Shown: positions 10,707-23,027 of the stretch, piece by piece
How positions within the stretch are numbered: the stretch's first letter is position 1
Layout: every line of letters starts with the position of its first letter
DNA from: Antilocapra americana
Taxonomy: Eukaryota; Chordata; Mammalia; Artiodactyla; Antilocapridae
Direction of reading: 5' to 3'
Length of the DNA stretch: 64,000 nt
Assembly: GCA_007570785.1 (NCBI GenBank)
Contig: ML664161.1
Location: 7,531,035 to 7,595,034, forward strand
Made by a program: the position numbers and the translations under genes
The notes under the pieces: generated by a model
What the model saw: the letters and a program-made list of their open reading frames with translations, nothing else
The model's database searches: none
Told to the model about the DNA's origin: nothing

Positions 10707-11586
10707 ATGTAAAGGCAGAGAAATACTGCACAAATCAAAGAACAAACTAGAAACACAGAAGTCTGAATAAATGAAGAGGAAATAGGCAAATTACCTGAAA
10801 AAGAATTCAGAATAATGATAGTAAAATGATCAAAACCCTTGAAAACAAAACGGAGAAATGCAAGAATCAATTAACAAAGACCTAGGACAATTAAAGAATA
10901 AACATACAGAGACAAACAACACAATTACTGAAATTAAAAATACTCTGGAAGGAATCAATAGCAGAATATCTAAAGCAGAAGAACAAATCAGTGAGCTAGA
11001 AGATAAAATGGTGGAAATAACTTCTGAAGAGCAGAATAAAGTAAAAAGAATGAAAAGAGCTAAGGACAGTCTCAGAGACCTCTGGGGCCATATCAAACTC
11101 ACCACAGTTGAATTATAGGGATCCCAGAAGAAGAAGAGAAAAAGAAAGGGTATGAGAAAATATTTGAAGAGATTATAGTTGAAAATTTCCCCAACATGGA
11201 AAAGGAAATAGTCAATCAAATCCAAGAGGCACAAAGAGTCCCATGTAGGATAAACCCAAGGAGAAATACACCAAGACACATACTAATCAAACTAAAAAAG
11301 ACTAAACACAAAGAAAATTAAAAGCAGCAAGGAAGAAGCAACAAGTAACATACAAGAGAAACCCCATATACTTAACAGCTGATTTTTCAGCAGTAACTCT
11401 TCAGGCCAGAAGGAAATGGCAGGATATATTTAAAGTACTAAAAGGGAAAAAAATCTACAACCAAGATTATTGTACCCAGCAATGATCTCATTCAAAATTG
11501 ATGGAGAAATAAAGAGCTTTTTCAGACAAGCAAAAGTTAAGAGAATTCAGTACCACCAAGCCAGCTTTACAACAAATGTTAAATAG
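10707..11586 (+). pseudogene. L1 ORF1 (RNA-binding protein) remnant
   Basis: The ATG at 10707 is followed at once by TAA. Further down, an 86-codon open piece (10858-11118) encodes 'ISKAEEQISELEDKMVEIT', a coiled-coil of the L1 ORF1p trimer type. After a stop at 11116 the RRM and C-terminal domain can be followed at DNA level (the 'gaagagattatagttgaaaa' region, then 'cttcaggccagaaggaaatg') to about 11586. In active L1s ORF1p coats the LINE RNA and acts as a nucleic-acid chaperone in the cytoplasmic RNP. Here the start is followed by a stop, the reading frame changes between 10707 and 10858, and there are later stops, so no intact protein is possible. Confidence 0.82.
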
Positions 11587-11653
11587 ACTTATACAGTCAA
11601 GAAATACAAGAGAAGAAAAAAGATCTACAAAATTGACCCCAAACAATTAGAAA

Positions 11654-14600
11654 ATGGCAATAGGGACATATATATCAATAATTAATTTAAATATAAATGG
11701 ATTAAATGTTCCAACCAAAAGAGACAGACTGGCTGAATGGATACACAAACAAGACCCATATATATGCTGTCTACAAGAAACCCCCTTCAGACCTCAAGAC
11801 ACATATAGACTGAAAATGAGAGGATGGAAAAATATATTCCATGCAAATGGGAAGCAAAAGAAAGCTGGAGTAGCAATCCTCATATCAGACAAAATAGACC
11901 TTAAAATAAAGATTACAAGAGATAAGGAAGGACACTACATAATGATCAAGGGATCAATCCAACAGGAAGACATAACAATTGTAAATATCTATGCACCAAA
12001 CATAGGAGCACCTCAGTACATAAGACAAACATTAACAGACATAAAAGGAGAAATTGACAGTGATACAATAATAGTAGGAGATTTTAACACCCCACTCACA
12101 GCAATAGACAGATCATCAAAACAGAAAATTAATAAGGAAACACAAGTCTTAAATGATACATTAGATGAGATGGATCTCATTGATGCTTCAGGACATTCCA
12201 TCCAAATGCAGAAGAATACACCTTCTTCTCAAGTGCACATGGAGCATTCTCCAGGGTAGACCACATCTTGGGTCACAAACCAAACCTCAGTAAATTTAAG
12301 AAAATTGAAATCATATCAAGCATCTTCTCTGACCACAATGCTCTGAAACTAGATATCAGCTATAAGAAAAAAAAGTGTAAGAAACACAAACACATGAAGA
12401 CTAAATACTACGTTTCTAAATAACCAACAGGTTACTGAAGAAATCAAAAGGGAAATCAAAAAATTTCTAGAAACAAATGACAATGAAAACATGACCTGTG
12501 GAATGCAGCAAAAGAAGTTCTAAGAGGGAAGTTTATAGCAATACAATCCTACCTCAAGAAATAAGAAAAACAGAACAGACAACCTAACTTTACTCCTAAA
12601 CAACTGGGAAAAGAAGAAGAAGAACAACAACAAAATTAGTATAAGGAAAGAAATCATAAATATCTGAGCAGAAATAAGTGAAAAAGAAATGAAAGAAACA
12701 ATAGTAAAGATTAATAAAACTAGAAGATAAACAAAACTGACAAACCTTTAACCAGACTCATCAAGAAAAAAAGAGAGAAGAATCAAATCAACAAAATTAG
12801 AAATGAAAAAGGAGAGGTTACAACAGACAATGCAGCAATACAAAGGATTATGAGAGACTATTATGAACAACTATATGGTAATAAAATAGATAACCTGGAA
12901 GAATGGAAAGATTCTTAGAAAAGTTCAGTCTTCCAAGACTAAACCAGGAAGAAATAGAAATCATGAACAACCCAATTACAAGCACTGAAATTGAAGCTGT
13001 GATCAAAAATCTCCCCAAAAACAAAAGCCAAGGACCAGACGGCTTCACAGGAGAATTCTATCAAACATTTAGAGAAGAGATAATACCTATCCATCTAACT
13101 CTTTCAAAATGTAGAGGAAGAAACACTTCCAAGCTCATTCTATGAGGCCACCATCACCCTGATACCAAAACCAGGCAAAGGCAACACACAAAAAGAAAAC
13201 TACAGGCCAATATCACTGATGAACACGGATGCAAAAATTCTCAACAAAATTTTAGCCAACAGAATTCAGCAACACATCAGAAAGGTCATACACCATGATC
13301 AAGTTGGGTTTACTCTAGGGATTCAAGGATTCTTCAATATATGCAAATCAATCAATGTGATACACCATATTAACAAATTGAAAGATAAAAACCATATGAT
13401 AATCTCAATAGATGCAGAAAAAGCCTTTGACAAAATTCACCACCCATTTATGATTAAAACTCTTCAAAAAATCAGCATAAAAGGAGCCTACTCAACATAG
13501 TAAAGGCCATATATGATAAGCCTACAGCAAACATTCTCAATGGTGAAAAACAGAAAGCATTCCCTCTAAGATCAGGAACAAGACAAGAGTGTCCACTTTC
13601 GCCATGATTATTCAACATAGTTCTGGAAGTCTGAGCTACAGCAATCAGAGAAGAAAAAGAAATAAAAGGAATCCAGATCAGAAAAGAAGTTTTTTTTTTC
13701 TTCTTGTGAGTTTCTTTTCTTTCTTCAGTGAGAAAGAAGGCTCTCACAGTTTGCAGATGACATGATACTGTACATAGAAAACCCTAAAGATAGTATCAGA
13801 AAATTACTAGAGCTAATCAATGAATTTAGCAAAGTTGCAGAATACAAAATCAATACACAGAAATCACTTGCATTTCTATATACTAACAATGAAAAATCAT
13901 AAAGAGAAATTAAGGAATCAAATCAATCCCATTCACCATTGCAACAAAAAGAATTAAATATCTAGGAATAAACCTACCTAAGGAGGCAAAAGAACTGTAC
14001 ATAGAAAATTATATGACACCAAAGAAAGAAATCAAAGATGACATAAACAGATGGAGAGCTATTCCATGTTCCTGGGTAGGAAGAAGAAGTATTGTAAAAA
14101 TGATTATACTACCAAACACAATCTACAGATTCAGTGTGACCCCTATCAAATTACCAATGGCCTTTTTCACAGAACTAGAACAGAATTTTTACAATTCATA
14201 TGGGAACACAAAAGACTCCAAATAGCCAAAGCAGTTTTGAAAAAGAAGAATGAAGCTGAAGGAATCAACCGTCCTGACTTCAGATTGTACTACAAAGCTA
14301 CAGTCATCAAGACAGGATGGTACTGGCACAAAAACAGAGACATGGACCAATGGAACAAGATAGAAAGCCCATAAATAAACCCATGCACTTATGGGTATAT
14401 CTTACTTTTGACAAAGGAGGCAAGAATACACAATGGGGAAAAGACAGCCTCTTCAATAAGTGGTGCTGGGAAAACTGGGCAGCTACATATAAAAGAATGA
14501 AATTAGAACACTTCCTAACACCATACACAAAGATAAACTCAAAATGGATTAAAGACCTAAGTGTAAGACCAGAAACTATAAAACTCTCAGAGGAAAACAC

Positions 14601-15495
14601 AGCCAGGACACTTAATGACATAAATCAAAGCAAGATCCTCTATGACTCACCTCCTAGAGTAATGGAAACAAAACAAAAGTAAACAAGTGGGACCTGATTA
14701 AACTTAAAAGCTTTTTCATAGCAAAGGAAACTATAAGCAAGGTGAACAGACAACCTTCAGAATAATAATAGCAGGAGAAAATAATAGCAAATGAAACAAC
14801 TGGCAAAGGATTAATTTCCAAAATATACAAGCAACTCATACAACTCAATACCAGGAAAACAAACAGCCCAACCAAAGAGTGGGGAAAAGACCTAAACAGA
14901 CATTTCTCCAGAGAAGACATACAGATGGCTAACAAACACATGAAAAGATGCTCAACCCTGCTCATTATTAGAGAACTGCAAATTAAAACCACAATGAGAT
15001 ATCACCTCACACCGGTCAGAATGGCCATCATAAAAAAGTCTACAAACAATAAATGCTGGAGAGGGTGTGGAGAAAAGGGAATGCTCTTGCACTGTTGCTG
15101 GGAATATAAATTGATACAGCCACTATGGAAGATGGTATGGAGATTCCTTAAAAAAAGAGGAATAAAACCACCATATAACCAGCAATCCCACTGCTAAGCA
15201 TATACCCTGAGAAAACCAAAATTGAAAAAGACACATGTATCCCATTGTTTGTTGCAGCACAATTTACAATAGCTAGAACATGGAAGCAACCTAGATGCCC
15301 TTCAACAGATGAATGGATAAAGAAGTTGTGGTACATATACACAATGAAATATTACTCAACCATAAAAAGAAATGCATTTGAGTCAGTTCTAATGAGATGG
15401 ATGAACCTAGAACCATTATACAGAGTGAAGTCAGAAAGAGAAAGATAAATATCATATTCTAATGCATATACACAGAGTCTAGAAAAATGGTACTG
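11654..15495 (+). pseudogene. L1 ORF2 (endonuclease plus reverse transcriptase) remnant
   Basis: The first 201 codons (11654-12259) are open and encode the N-terminal APE-type endonuclease, with 'LNINGLN', 'CCLQET', 'NIYAPN' and 'IIVGDFNT' in the usual order. A frameshift then breaks the frame. RT pieces follow: 12903-13145 ('[24 protein letters not shown]'-type fingers), 13219-13500 ('QVGF', '[14 protein letters not shown]') and the FADDMI catalytic site encoded near 13752. C-terminal pieces lie at 14013-14225, 14317-14682, 14925-15197 and 15245-15448. A deletion before 12490, another at 13105-13120 and an insertion at about 13690-13740 add to the damage. Active copies nick DNA and prime reverse transcription at the target; this one cannot. 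Confidence 0.88.
13688..13742 (+). other. Pyrimidine-rich insertion in L1 ORF2 just before the FADD motif
   Basis: A T-run and 'tttcttttctttcttc' followed by 'agtgagaaagaag' interrupt the RT reading frame a few codons upstream of 'tttgcagatgac'. The arms 'ctttcttc' and 'gaaagaag' can pair, suggesting a quasi-palindromic templated insertion. Confidence 0.55.
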
Positions 15496-15853
15496 AAGAA
15501 TTTGTTTACAGGGCAGCAATGGAGAAAGAGATATAGAGAATAGACTTATGGACATGGGGAGAGAGGAGGAGAGGGTGAGATGTATGGAAAGAGTAACATG
15601 GAGATTTACATTACCATAAGTAAAATAGATAGCCAACGGGAATTTGCTGTATGGCTCAGGAAACACAAACACCCCTCTGTATCAACCCAGAGGGGTAGGA
15701 TTGGGAGGGAGATGGGAGAGAGTTTCAAAAGGGAGGGGATATATGTATACCTATGGCTAACTCATGTTGAGGTTTGACAGAAAACAGCAAAATTCTATAA
15801 AGCAAATATCCTTCAATAAAAAATAAATAAATTGTTTTAAAAAAACTACTTGA

Positions 15854-16334
15854 ATGTAGAATAAAAGAGATACAGGTGTGTGAGATATATGCAGGGCTTA
15901 GCACAGTGCCTGGCACACAGGAAAAAGAAAAAACAAAGAAGTTAAAACAATCGGGGCACTGCTCAGTCAGCTGGAAGGCAGTACTGTTGTAAAAAGCTCC
16001 ATCTCTTTGGGCACAGCTTCTGGAAAACTGCAAAAAGTTTCAGCTGAGAGGGAGCAATAGGTGGATCATATTATGTCTCCCAACCACACACACACACACA
16101 CCACCTTCACCAATGGTAGGATAACAACAGTGTCCTGGTTTGTGAAGGTCCTCATGTGCCCTGGACATAGAACACTATTAAAAAGACAATGGCATAATGC
16201 ATCTCTCTAGAACATACACATTCCTTCCATAACTCCCTCCAATGTAATCAAGTTCTTTTATCATAAAGAATTCAATAAAAAATGCCAGGGCCATCATCAA
16301 ACTGTGAGTCATATAATAGCGAAAGTTGAGATGA
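15854..16334. other. Mostly unassigned; short MIR tail and (CA)n
   Basis: 'gggcttagcacagtgcctgg' at about 15895-15915 looks like the 3' core of a MIR. A (CA)9 run lies at 16085-16101. No exon seen. Confidence 0.45.
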
Positions 16335-16505
16335 CCTCATCCAACCCTACTTATTGGATGAAGGTGAGGATGAGAAAGATGATTGGGTGGGGGAGGATGG
16401 CTGACGAAAGAGTTGCCCCAGGTCCCATGACCAGCTAGTGACAGAGCTGAACTTAGAGGCAGGCTTCCTGATTCCAGCTCCACACTGTGCTACACTGCTT
16501 CCCAT
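16335..16505 (-). repeat. MIR-family fragment (antisense)
   Basis: 'ggtcccatgaccagctagtg' followed by 'acagagctgaacttagagg' matches the reversed MIR tRNA-side pattern. Diverged. Confidence 0.55.
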
Positions 16506-17562
16506 TCCCACATCCTTCACCACCCTCCTCAGAATCTTGAACTCAGTATTAAATCCAGCCTCTCTTTGCATTTCATTCTTTCCCTGAGATGCCCCACCCT
16601 CGGAGACTTCTAAATCCTGGTTGGCTGCTGCCACCTAGGGCATTAAAGTGAGTCCTCTTCCTTGGGTGGGCTGTTGCCTCGGGGCAGTGGCCATGCCATG
16701 CACCGCCATCCTGCTCAATGCCTATCTCCTTATCAAATCATCCTCAGTGTTCACTTACCAAATAGTAGAACTACTGGTATCCCAGATATTCAGGTAACAC
16801 CCATCTGACCCTCATTGATGAACCCATCCTTTTATTTGCTCTCTGAAAAATTGTTAAGGAAATACTCACACCCTAAGTTAAAAAGATACTCCCCTAGGAG
16901 TATTGACGAGTTCTGAGATCCAGTTTGATATCTGATCCTTTACAAGGTGGGGATAAGAAGGGAGTCCTCTACTTCGTCCCCAACATTGCAGGCAGGTAGA
17001 ATAGCAGACTCGGGTTCAGTGTGTCAAGACTATTAACTCAAGTTCATTGCTAACTATACTTCCACTTTCCTTGGATCACTCCCTATTATTCACTGTTTTA
17101 TAGCCAGATGCTAGTAGTTGACAACATAATAGCCATTCATTCCTTTGTCCTTGATTACTTAAGGCCTTCACTGAACCAGAAACACCAATGAACTTGATCC
17201 CCTAGATCCTAGTGAGTCCATCAACTGGTGTTAGAAATGATGAAAGAGGCTCCTGACAAACAATAACAGCCCAGGCTGACTTTCTATGCAATTAAAGCCA
17301 GACTCCAGAAATTTCCAATTCAAGAATGGAATAAATGAAAATAATTATGGTTGATTATTTTTCTAAGCAGAGAAAGTTAGAAAGCTTCCTATTTTAGCAT
17401 GTAAGCATTTTTTTCCAGCTGCATCATTATACCGTGCCACATAAAGACATGAAAGTTCCCCTTTTCACTAAGTACTATTTTAGATTTTTAAAAGATCTTC
17501 TGAATAGTTGTGCAGCCTGAGTATGTCTCCATTCACTTAGTATTCTCAAGATGCCCAGGAAA
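16506..17562. other. Unassigned stretch
   Basis: About 1.06 kb of single-copy-looking sequence without long frames, repeats or clear splice-flanked exons. Confidence 0.45.
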
Positions 17563-18010
17563 GCACAGTGGTTTAAACATTTGAGCTTAGAGGCAGACTA
17601 GGGTTCAAATCCAGGCTCTCTCTGTCACCAGCAGGTAGTGTGACCTTGTGCAAGCTTCTTAAAATTCCTAAGCTTCAGGTACCTCATCTCTGAAACAGAG
17701 ATAATAATACTAATTTCAGTGTAAAGTCATTGTGAGAATTGAAGATTTGATGCTTAGCACATTGTGATGGTTTAGTGGCTAAGTCGTGTCTGACTCTTGA
17801 GACGAGACCCCGTGGACTGTAGCCCATCAGGCTCCTCTATCCATGGGATATTTTTAGGCAAGAATACTGGAGTGGGTTGCCATTTCCTTCTCCAGGGGAT
17901 CCTCTGGACCCAGGAATCAAACCCAGGTCTCCTGCATTACAGGCAGATTTTACCATCTGAGCTATGAGAAAATCTTAGCACATTGCTTGGTTGATAGAAG
18001 TTAGCTAAGA
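17563..18010 (+). repeat. MIR SINE, split by a Bov-tA
   Basis: The left part (17563-17764) runs from 'gcacagtggtttaaac' through the tRNA-like and core blocks to 'cttagcacattg'. The right part resumes after the Bov-tA with the duplicated 'cttagcacattg' and ends 'gttagctaag'. Confidence 0.85.
17765..17973 (-). repeat. Bov-tA SINE (antisense) with exact 12-bp TSD
   Basis: The Bov-A body ('gactgtagcccatcaggctc') and tRNA head lie antisense. The TSD 'cttagcacattg' is exact at 17753-17764 and 17974-17985. Inserted into an older MIR. Confidence 0.95.
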
Positions 18011-18034
18011 TCATCATCATCATTATCATCATCA
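18011..18034. repeat. (ATC)n short tandem repeat
   Basis: An imperfect TCA/ATC trinucleotide run next to the MIR 3' end. Confidence 0.85.
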
Positions 18035-18119
18035 CTCACATTGTCATTGCCAGTATAGGATCTTCAGTTATGTGGAGAACCAGGAAAACAGAGAAGTCCT
18101 CAGGTGGTTCTGGCAAAGT

Positions 18120-18285
18120 AAACAGTGACACTGAAGCCAGGACTGAAATCTATGCTAGTTCAGAGCCCAGATCCGTATGAACATTAGTAAGTACTTAGCT
18201 TCTTTGATCCTCATTTTCCTTATCTGTAAAATGGAGATAATAACAGAAAATCTAGAGTGGTATGAAGATTAATGAGATAGCGGCA
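18120..18285 (+). repeat. MIR fragment
   Basis: 'ccttatctgtaaaatggaga' followed by 'ggtatgaagattaatgagat' is the MIR core and 3' block. The 5' part is weak. Confidence 0.65.
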
Positions 18286-19030
18286 CTGAAAAGATCAAAC
18301 CCAGTGACCTGGCCCACAGGGAGCAAACTTTCCTTCCCTTCTCTATTAGGACTCTTTCCCTTGGTCCTACCTCCTGCTGATGAGGTGAGGGTAGCAAACT
18401 CCACTGAGGATGCTGCCTTCATGATTCAGATTTTTCTGTCCCATAACCCCTAATATAAAGAAGGCTCTTGTTGGTTCTCTATTTAGTATATGAGAAAATA
18501 TATAAGAAGTGAGCAGATTACAGCAGCTGGGAGACCTGGAGAAGGCAGGCCCTAGGAGACTGAGGAATGCCAGCAACTTCTGGCTAGAAGCCACAGATCT
18601 GTGCAGGGGGGCAGGAGAGGACAGGCGATGATGGGGGACTGGGATCTAGCATTCCCTGTGGTCAGCACCCCCAATTTGGTGATTCATATCCTTCTAGCTT
18701 TGGGCAGGCTAGGGTGAAAATCTACTATTCAGTGAAATTTAAAAGCTCTCTGAAACATGGGCAGCATTTTCTCTCCAGGTGTATCTTGAAAAGATGACAT
18801 GATTTGGACACAAAAATTTTTCTAACCGGAAGCAATATTTACACACTGTGTCAATGTACTGAAGTCGGTCAGCCTGTCTAGCGTGTGCGTGTGCGTCGAG
18901 TACTCTACTGCATGGTGCACAACACACTCGCACATGTCAGTTACCTGGAAACAAACTGTTAATTGCTTGGGGTCTCACATCCTAGGGCTTTCCGCCACCT
19001 CGCCTATCATGTAAGGTCAACATATGTTGA
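18286..19030. other. Unassigned stretch
   Basis: Contains short opposed frames (18262-18453 plus, 18367-18594 minus). A local 'gcgtgtgcgtgtgcgtcgag' segment at about 18880-18900 is CpG-rich for this window. Confidence 0.45.
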
Positions 19031-19243
19031 GGGCTTTCCTGGTGGCTCAGTGGTGAAGCATCCACCAGCCAAGCAGGAGACGTGGGTTCTGTCCCTGGGC
19101 TGAGACGGTTCCCCTGGAGAAAGGAATGGCAACCCACTCCAGCATTCTTGCCTGGAGAAGCCCATGGACTGAGGAGCCTGGAAGGCTGCAGTCTACAGGG
19201 TCGAAAAGAGTCAGACACTACTCAACAACTAAACAACAACAGC
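19031..19243 (+). repeat. Bov-tA SINE, full length
   Basis: Complete from 'gggctttcctggtggctcag' to the tail 'aacaactaaacaacaacagc', with the Bov-A body intact. No certain TSD. Confidence 0.93.
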
Positions 19244-20057
19244 AATACATATTGTATTACTATGGAAACAACTAAGTCTTTGACAGGTCCCCTACCCTTC
19301 TCTCCTCCCCCGCAAAAAAAGACCAAAGAGAGCTTCTAACCACGCTGATACCACTCGGAATGCCCACCCTGACCACATCACAATTACACAGATCCTTTGC
19401 TTCCTCCTCTGCTGATGAGAGGGAAGCCATGTGTGCCCCCTAGTGGCTCAAGGACAAAACTGTGCTCCCAGGCCTTCTGTTCTCCCCATTAGGAACGATT
19501 TTACCTGTCAGGCTGTGGCCAATCTCAAGTGTCAAATTCAAGGACACTTTTGGGCTTCAGTGTGGAAGTTTAACTGCAGCTAGTGAAGAGCTTAAAGGTC
19601 TTCGGGTCTGTGGAGCGTACAGCTTCCTGTGTTTGTGAATTTCCTTTAGAGTTTCCTTTTCCTTACATAGCTAGTAATGTGAGAGGGACGTGTGGCTTCC
19701 TCTTGCAGCAACCCCCAACCCAAAGGCTTTGCTCCATCCTCTCTGCCAAGTTTCCTGGCCTCTCTAACCCGTAGCTATAACATTGTGTAGTGTGTGTGAG
19801 TGGTTGTCCCAGATGGTCAAAACTGGAACCCCAGGAAACCCCTTGTTTAATTTGGTCTACTTGCCCAAGTTCACTCCCAAATTTTGCTTTGGAGTTCCCA
19901 GAACTTCATCTCATCGATACCTCTAAGGGCTTCAATGTACAATTCTGCCACACCAAGAAAACAGCCCTATCCAGAATATTTGTGGAATTCACTTGCTCAA
20001 GAAACCATCATAGTAAAGCTCACATAGAAATTACCACTTAAAGCAGAGGTCTGATAG
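19244..20057. other. Unassigned stretch
   Basis: No repeat recognised. The frames at 19583-19774 and 19790-20041 show no domain and no splice context that would mark a known exon. Confidence 0.45.
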
Positions 20058-20321
20058 AAAAACTTATGGCTACCAAAGAGGAAAGGGTGGTGGAGGGATG
20101 GATTAGGAGTTTGGAATTATCAAACACAAACTATTATGTATAAAATAGATGGACGAGTTACTACTCTATAGCACAGGGAACTATATTCACTATCTTGTAA
20201 TAAACTATAATGGAAAAGAATCTGAAAAAGAATATACATAAAACTGATTCATTTTGCTGTACCCTAAAACACTAACCCAGCATTGTAAATCAACTATACA
20301 TCAATAAAAATAAATAAAATC
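20058..20321 (+). mobile_element. L1 3' end (older artiodactyl type), 5' truncated
   Basis: 'ctatagcacagggaactata' followed by 'ttcattttgctgtaccct' and 'aaatcaactatacatcaata' is the 3'UTR of older artiodactyl L1s. It ends in an A-rich tail, 'ataaaaataaataaaat'. Confidence 0.82.
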
Positions 20322-20409
20322 GAGATCTGCTTTCAGTGGTTCCTAGAGCTCACTGTACATCCTGCTACCCTAATAGCCACAGAGTTAGTCCTTAATCTTT
20401 TTTGTTACT

Positions 20410-20720
20410 ATAGCAGTCACTCTGTCGTGTCCAACTCTTCGTGACCCCATGGACTGCAGCATGCCAGGCTTCCCTGTCCTTCACCATCTCCTGGAGCTTG
20501 CTCAAACTCATATCCGTTGAGGCAGTAGTGCCATCCAACCATCTCACCCTCTGCTACCCCTGTCTCCTCCTGCCTTCAATCTTTCCCAGAATTAGGGTCT
20601 TTTCTAATGAGTCAGCTCTTTGCATCAAGTGGACAAATCATTGGAGCTTCAGCATCAGCTTTGACTATGTGGACCTTTGTCAACAAAGAGATGTCTCTGC
20701 TTTTTAATATGCTGTCTAAA
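20410..20720 (-). mobile_element. BovB LINE 3' end (antisense), internally deleted
   Basis: The reverse complement of the BovB 3' end starts at 'agtcactctgtcgtgtccaa'. After 'ttggagcttcagcatcagct' it jumps to 'ggacctttgtcaacaaag', skipping about 200 bp of the usual element. Confidence 0.9.
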
Positions 20721-20798
20721 CAAGAAGCTTTTTAAGGCACGGATTGAAGCTTCTTCAGAAAGTCCCATTCCCAGCACCCAAAACAGGGCCCAGTACAT

Positions 20799-21174
20799 GT
20801 TATGGACTTAATTGTGTTCATCTCAAACCCTAACCTCCAATGAGACTGTATTTGGAGATAAGTTTTTAAGGAGATAATTAAGGTTCAATGAGGTCATAAG
20901 GGACCCTAACCCAGTAGCACAGGGGTCCTTAGAAGAAGAGGAAGAGACACCAGAGAGCTCTCTCTCTCTCCTTACGGGCACGTAGGAAGGGCCACCGGAG
21001 GACACAGGGTGAGTGGCCTCTACAAGTCAAGGAAAGAGGCCTCACCAGAATCCAGTCTTGCTAGCACCTTGATCTTTGACTTCCAGCCTCCAGAATGGTG
21101 AGAAAATTAGTTTCTGTCGTTTAAGCTGCCCAGTGTATGGAATTTTGTTACAGCAGCCTGAGGAGACTAATACA
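20799..21174 (+). mobile_element. MLT1-type MaLR LTR (solo)
   Basis: Starts TG ('tgttatggacttaattgtg') and ends CA ('gagactaataca'). Inside are the MLT1 landmarks 'ctgtatttggagataagt', 'cttccagcctccagaatgg' and 'gtttaagctgcccagtgta'. A non-coding remnant of an ERVL-MaLR element; no internal region nearby and no clear TSD. Confidence 0.85.
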
Positions 21175-21954
21175 GAAAGAAAAAGTTTTTAACAAAATTT
21201 TCACAACCAGATGTTAACACGATTTTAAATTCCAAGGAAGGAAAGATGACAGAATACATTAATAATATACATTGAGAGCCATCGTATGTGGCAGCTTTGT
21301 GCCAGCTGCTTCTCAAAGAAATTCACCAGCTGTCTTCTTATCTAGGGGAAACTTGTGTGCATTCATCCAAGCACCCAGGAGGGAAGACCTGACCCTGGCG
21401 TTGCTTTTCTTCCCCCAGAACTATTTCCCAGCTGCTGGCTGTTTGTGATTTCATGGGTGTGTGAGCTTGGGATCAACTGTTCACTAGGTGAGATGAGATT
21501 AAGCAGCCTGAAGCTCTCCTGGCCCCTAGTTATTGCTCCTAAATATCCCATGGACATCTGCAAGCTCCCGGGAGTAAACACTGTGCTTCTAACACTGCTT
21601 TGAATTTTATGGCCTTCATTCCATTTTAATCAATGAAACTTGGTGAGAAACTATGCTTCCTCTGAGGAATGAACCAAAACCCGTGTCAGGTTTTCATCAC
21701 GACCTTTGACTTTCTCTTCAATAACAGACATCAGACCACCTGCAAAAACACAGCCACAATTCCCAACAACTTTTCAAAAGATAAATATTCGCTACAGATT
21801 TGTGAGGGAGGAAAAGCTATTGCCTCTAAACTTTAAGTAGACCAATAGAATCTTCTCATCTTGATCCTGGAAGCGAGGCATGTGGGTCAGAGCAGAGAAC
21901 AGTTTGGCTTTGCATCCTACGATGTTGGGTTCTTCAGCAGCTGCTGAACTTGAA
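21175..21954. other. Unassigned stretch
   Basis: Opposed frames (21355-21603 plus, 21363-21581 minus) shadow each other and carry no motif. No repeat recognised. Confidence 0.45.
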
Positions 21955-22130
21955 TCTTGAAGGTCTTTCATCAGTCAGTAGATGTGAGACCTTGACCAGG
22001 TACCTTAACTTCTGCATGTCTCATCTGCATTTTCTCATCTCAAAATTGGTGGTGCTTATACCACAGCAAGGATGAAATGAGGTAATACATACAAAGTGCC
22101 CTCAATCATGCAGAGCAAAGAATAAGCCTT
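21955..22130 (+). repeat. MIR fragment
   Basis: 'gtgagaccttgaccaggtac' followed by 'ttctcatctcaaaattggtg' and 'ggatgaaatgaggtaataca' follows the MIR core order. Confidence 0.65.
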
Positions 22131-22167
22131 CTAGAAGCATTAGCCAGCAGTTGTCTTCTCATCAGGC

Positions 22168-22368
22168 AGCAAAGTTGGTGAAGAAGCCGCCTGCCAATGC
22201 AGGAGATGCAAGAGACCTGGGTTGGATACTTGGATGGGGAAGATCCCCTGGAGGAGGGCATGGCAACCCACTTCGGTATTACTGCCTGGAAAACTCCACG
22301 GACAGAGGAACCTGGTAGGGGCTGCAGTCCATGGGGTCACAGAGAGTAAGACGTGACTGAGCATTCAC
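22168..22368 (+). repeat. Bov-tA SINE
   Basis: tRNA part with a short insertion ('gatgcaagagacctggg'), then the Bov-A body 'gcatggcaacccacttcgg' and the end 'gtgactgagcattcac'. Confidence 0.9.
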
Positions 22369-23027
22369 TGGCTGTCTTTCTATCAGGAAGAGAATAAGAG
22401 GAAGGAAAGTGACTGTAAAAACCTAAGTATAACCTTCTCTCTATAAAAAAAAAAATTGCTGCAAAATTTTTTCCTGCAGCTTCATTTGTTGTTAAAAAAA
22501 AAAAAAAACATGGAAAGAACACTTGGCAGGATAGTACTTTAAGATGTTAATCAACAGTTTTTCCCTTGTTTCCTTAAAAGTACCCCTCTCTCCTCCCATT
22601 CAGTGGAAGGCTCTCACTGAGCAGGGAGGGGTGAAACTGAAGAATAGGAGAGGCCTAGGGTTTTGGTTTGTAAATCCTAGACCAGGACAAGGAGTACGTG
22701 AATAAACAATAGACTTGGAAGACTGCAAGGTGGTCCAAGAAGCCATCTGCCTGTCCCAGAGGAGCAAAAGATTCTCTGGATAGAAATTCAAAGAACAACC
22801 CTGAGAAGCGATTCTGTGTTCTACCCACCCCGGCCCCAGCCCCTAGCCAGTCCAGGGGAGGGGGAAATGGCAAAACCCCACGGGAGGGTTTGGGGCATGT
22901 GGGCGGAGCTTAAGAGCATCAAAGGTGTTACTTGGCATCACCAGATGCCATGTAGGGCCTGGTGGCAGGCATATCCAGGCCCCTGGGGCCGTGATAGCCT
23001 CAGAAGTTTCTTGTTTCCTGTAAGGTT
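22369..23027. other. Unassigned stretch with A-runs
   Basis: Poly-A runs lie at about 22443-22455 and 22493-22508. The sequence around 22800-22900 is GC-richer ('ccccggccccagccc') but has no CpG-island density. Confidence 0.45.

Larger units (their letters stand above)
6622..15840 (+). mobile_element. Near full-length L1 LINE (ruminant type), inactivated and interrupted
   Basis: It begins with an L1-style 5'UTR ('agggagaacaagatggcaga'), then a T-rich leader, ORF1 (10707-11586), ORF2 (11654-15495), a 3'UTR, and an A-rich end with 'caataaaaaataaataaa'. A 13-bp TSD with two mismatches flanks it: 'aaaagccacttga' at 6609-6621 and 'aaaaactacttga' at 15841-15853. Two later insertions interrupt the 5'UTR: a Bov-A/tA SINE (7618-7972) and an antisense L1 3' end (9541-10004). 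Without them the element is about 8.4 kb. Both ORFs carry stops and frameshifts, so it is dead. The complete 5' end is unusual, since most L1 copies are 5' truncated. Confidence 0.9.
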
